The notes under the pieces are model-generated. The model saw only the letters and a list, made by a program, of their open reading frames with translations. It was not told the origin of the DNA and made no database searches. A stretch of 5,813 bases of DNA. It comes from Maribacter sp. Its GTDB lineage: Bacteria; Bacteroidota; Bacteroidia; Flavobacteriales; Flavobacteriaceae. A program made the position numbers and the translations under genes. The number at the start of each line of letters is the position of its first letter. Position 1 is the stretch's first letter. Of this stretch, positions 5,660 to 5,813 are shown piece by piece. The DNA lies in contig JABDKZ010000363.1 in NCBI GenBank assembly GCA_013001935.1, positions 1-5,813 of the forward strand. The letters are read 5' to 3'.

Positions 5660-5813
5660 TACAAGCAAGGTTTACCAGCTTTCCGGCAGTGGATCCAGCA
5701 AATGCACGATAGCTGATGGTAGGGGAGCATTAGGCAGTTTTGGCAAAAATATTGGCAATTCGCGCTCCTGAAATCCAAGTGCCGCATTCCATTATAAGTG
5801 AGCAGCGTTTCCA

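Larger units (their letters stand above)
5403..5813. other. Non-coding right flank
   Basis: No gene can be supported in these 411 bases. The part nearest the methyltransferase (5403-5630) is A/T-rich and should carry its promoter. From about 5640 onward G+C rises (27 of 60 in 5641-5700, 25 of 60 in 5701-5760), and several frames on both strands are open for 40-80 codons. One minus-strand frame (5672-5791) gives protein-like text (PIFLPKLPNAPLPSAIVHLL) but is closed by stops at both ends and has no start. This may be the decayed end of an upstream gene or simply composition. Confidence 0.45.

Noticed and set aside
5471..5771. 81- and 60-codon plus-strand frames upstream of the methyltransferase
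   Set aside because: They overlap each other in different frames, show no family resemblance and have no start context that stands out.

Overview
The window looks like chromosomal DNA from a member of the Bacteroidota, probably of the Cytophagales/Saprospirales type. The evidence is an outer-membrane DUF5916 barrel protein with a CBM9-like front domain, start codons preceded by A/T-rich sequence rather than a Shine-Dalgarno site, moderate to low G+C, and small membrane proteins of a kind typical of this phylum. I cannot name the genus. I see no rRNA, tRNA, CRISPR array, complete insertion sequence or phage gene.

All five supported genes lie on the minus strand, so transcription runs right to left. 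In that order they are: a class I SAM-dependent methyltransferase of the TIGR00027/LCM family (4500-5402); a six-helix membrane protein resembling DUF998 (3794-4420); a DUF2200 protein (3064-3441); an 82-residue two-helix membrane protein (2736-2984); and the large DUF5916 outer-membrane protein (293-2506). The methyltransferase/DUF998-like pair and the DUF2200/82-residue pair are each separated by a 79-nt spacer and may form two small operons. A 352-nt non-coding stretch separates the pairs, and a leader of about 230 nt separates the last pair from the DUF5916 gene. The ends of the window (1-292 and 5403-5813) hold no gene I can support.

Nothing in the sequence ties the five proteins to one pathway. 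The DUF5916 gene is richer in G+C (31 of 60 in one sampled line) than the membrane-protein genes (18-19 of 60 in two sampled lines). The right-hand genes therefore look like an accessory block of unrelated small genes next to a more ordinary Bacteroidota gene. The methyltransferase is the only member with a predictable chemistry: methyl transfer from SAM to an unknown carboxyl or hydroxyl acceptor.

The most interesting signals are non-coding. The two 79-nt spacers share three short blocks in the same order just upstream of the two membrane-protein genes. A 13-bp imperfect inverted repeat brackets the 82-residue gene. The leader of the DUF5916 gene has one segment that could pair with either of two downstream segments, as in an attenuator. 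A 15-bp exact direct repeat lies in the 352-nt gap. All are short and were found by eye, so they are hypotheses. I did not find a convincing new system; no defence, toxin-antitoxin or biosynthetic cluster architecture is visible.
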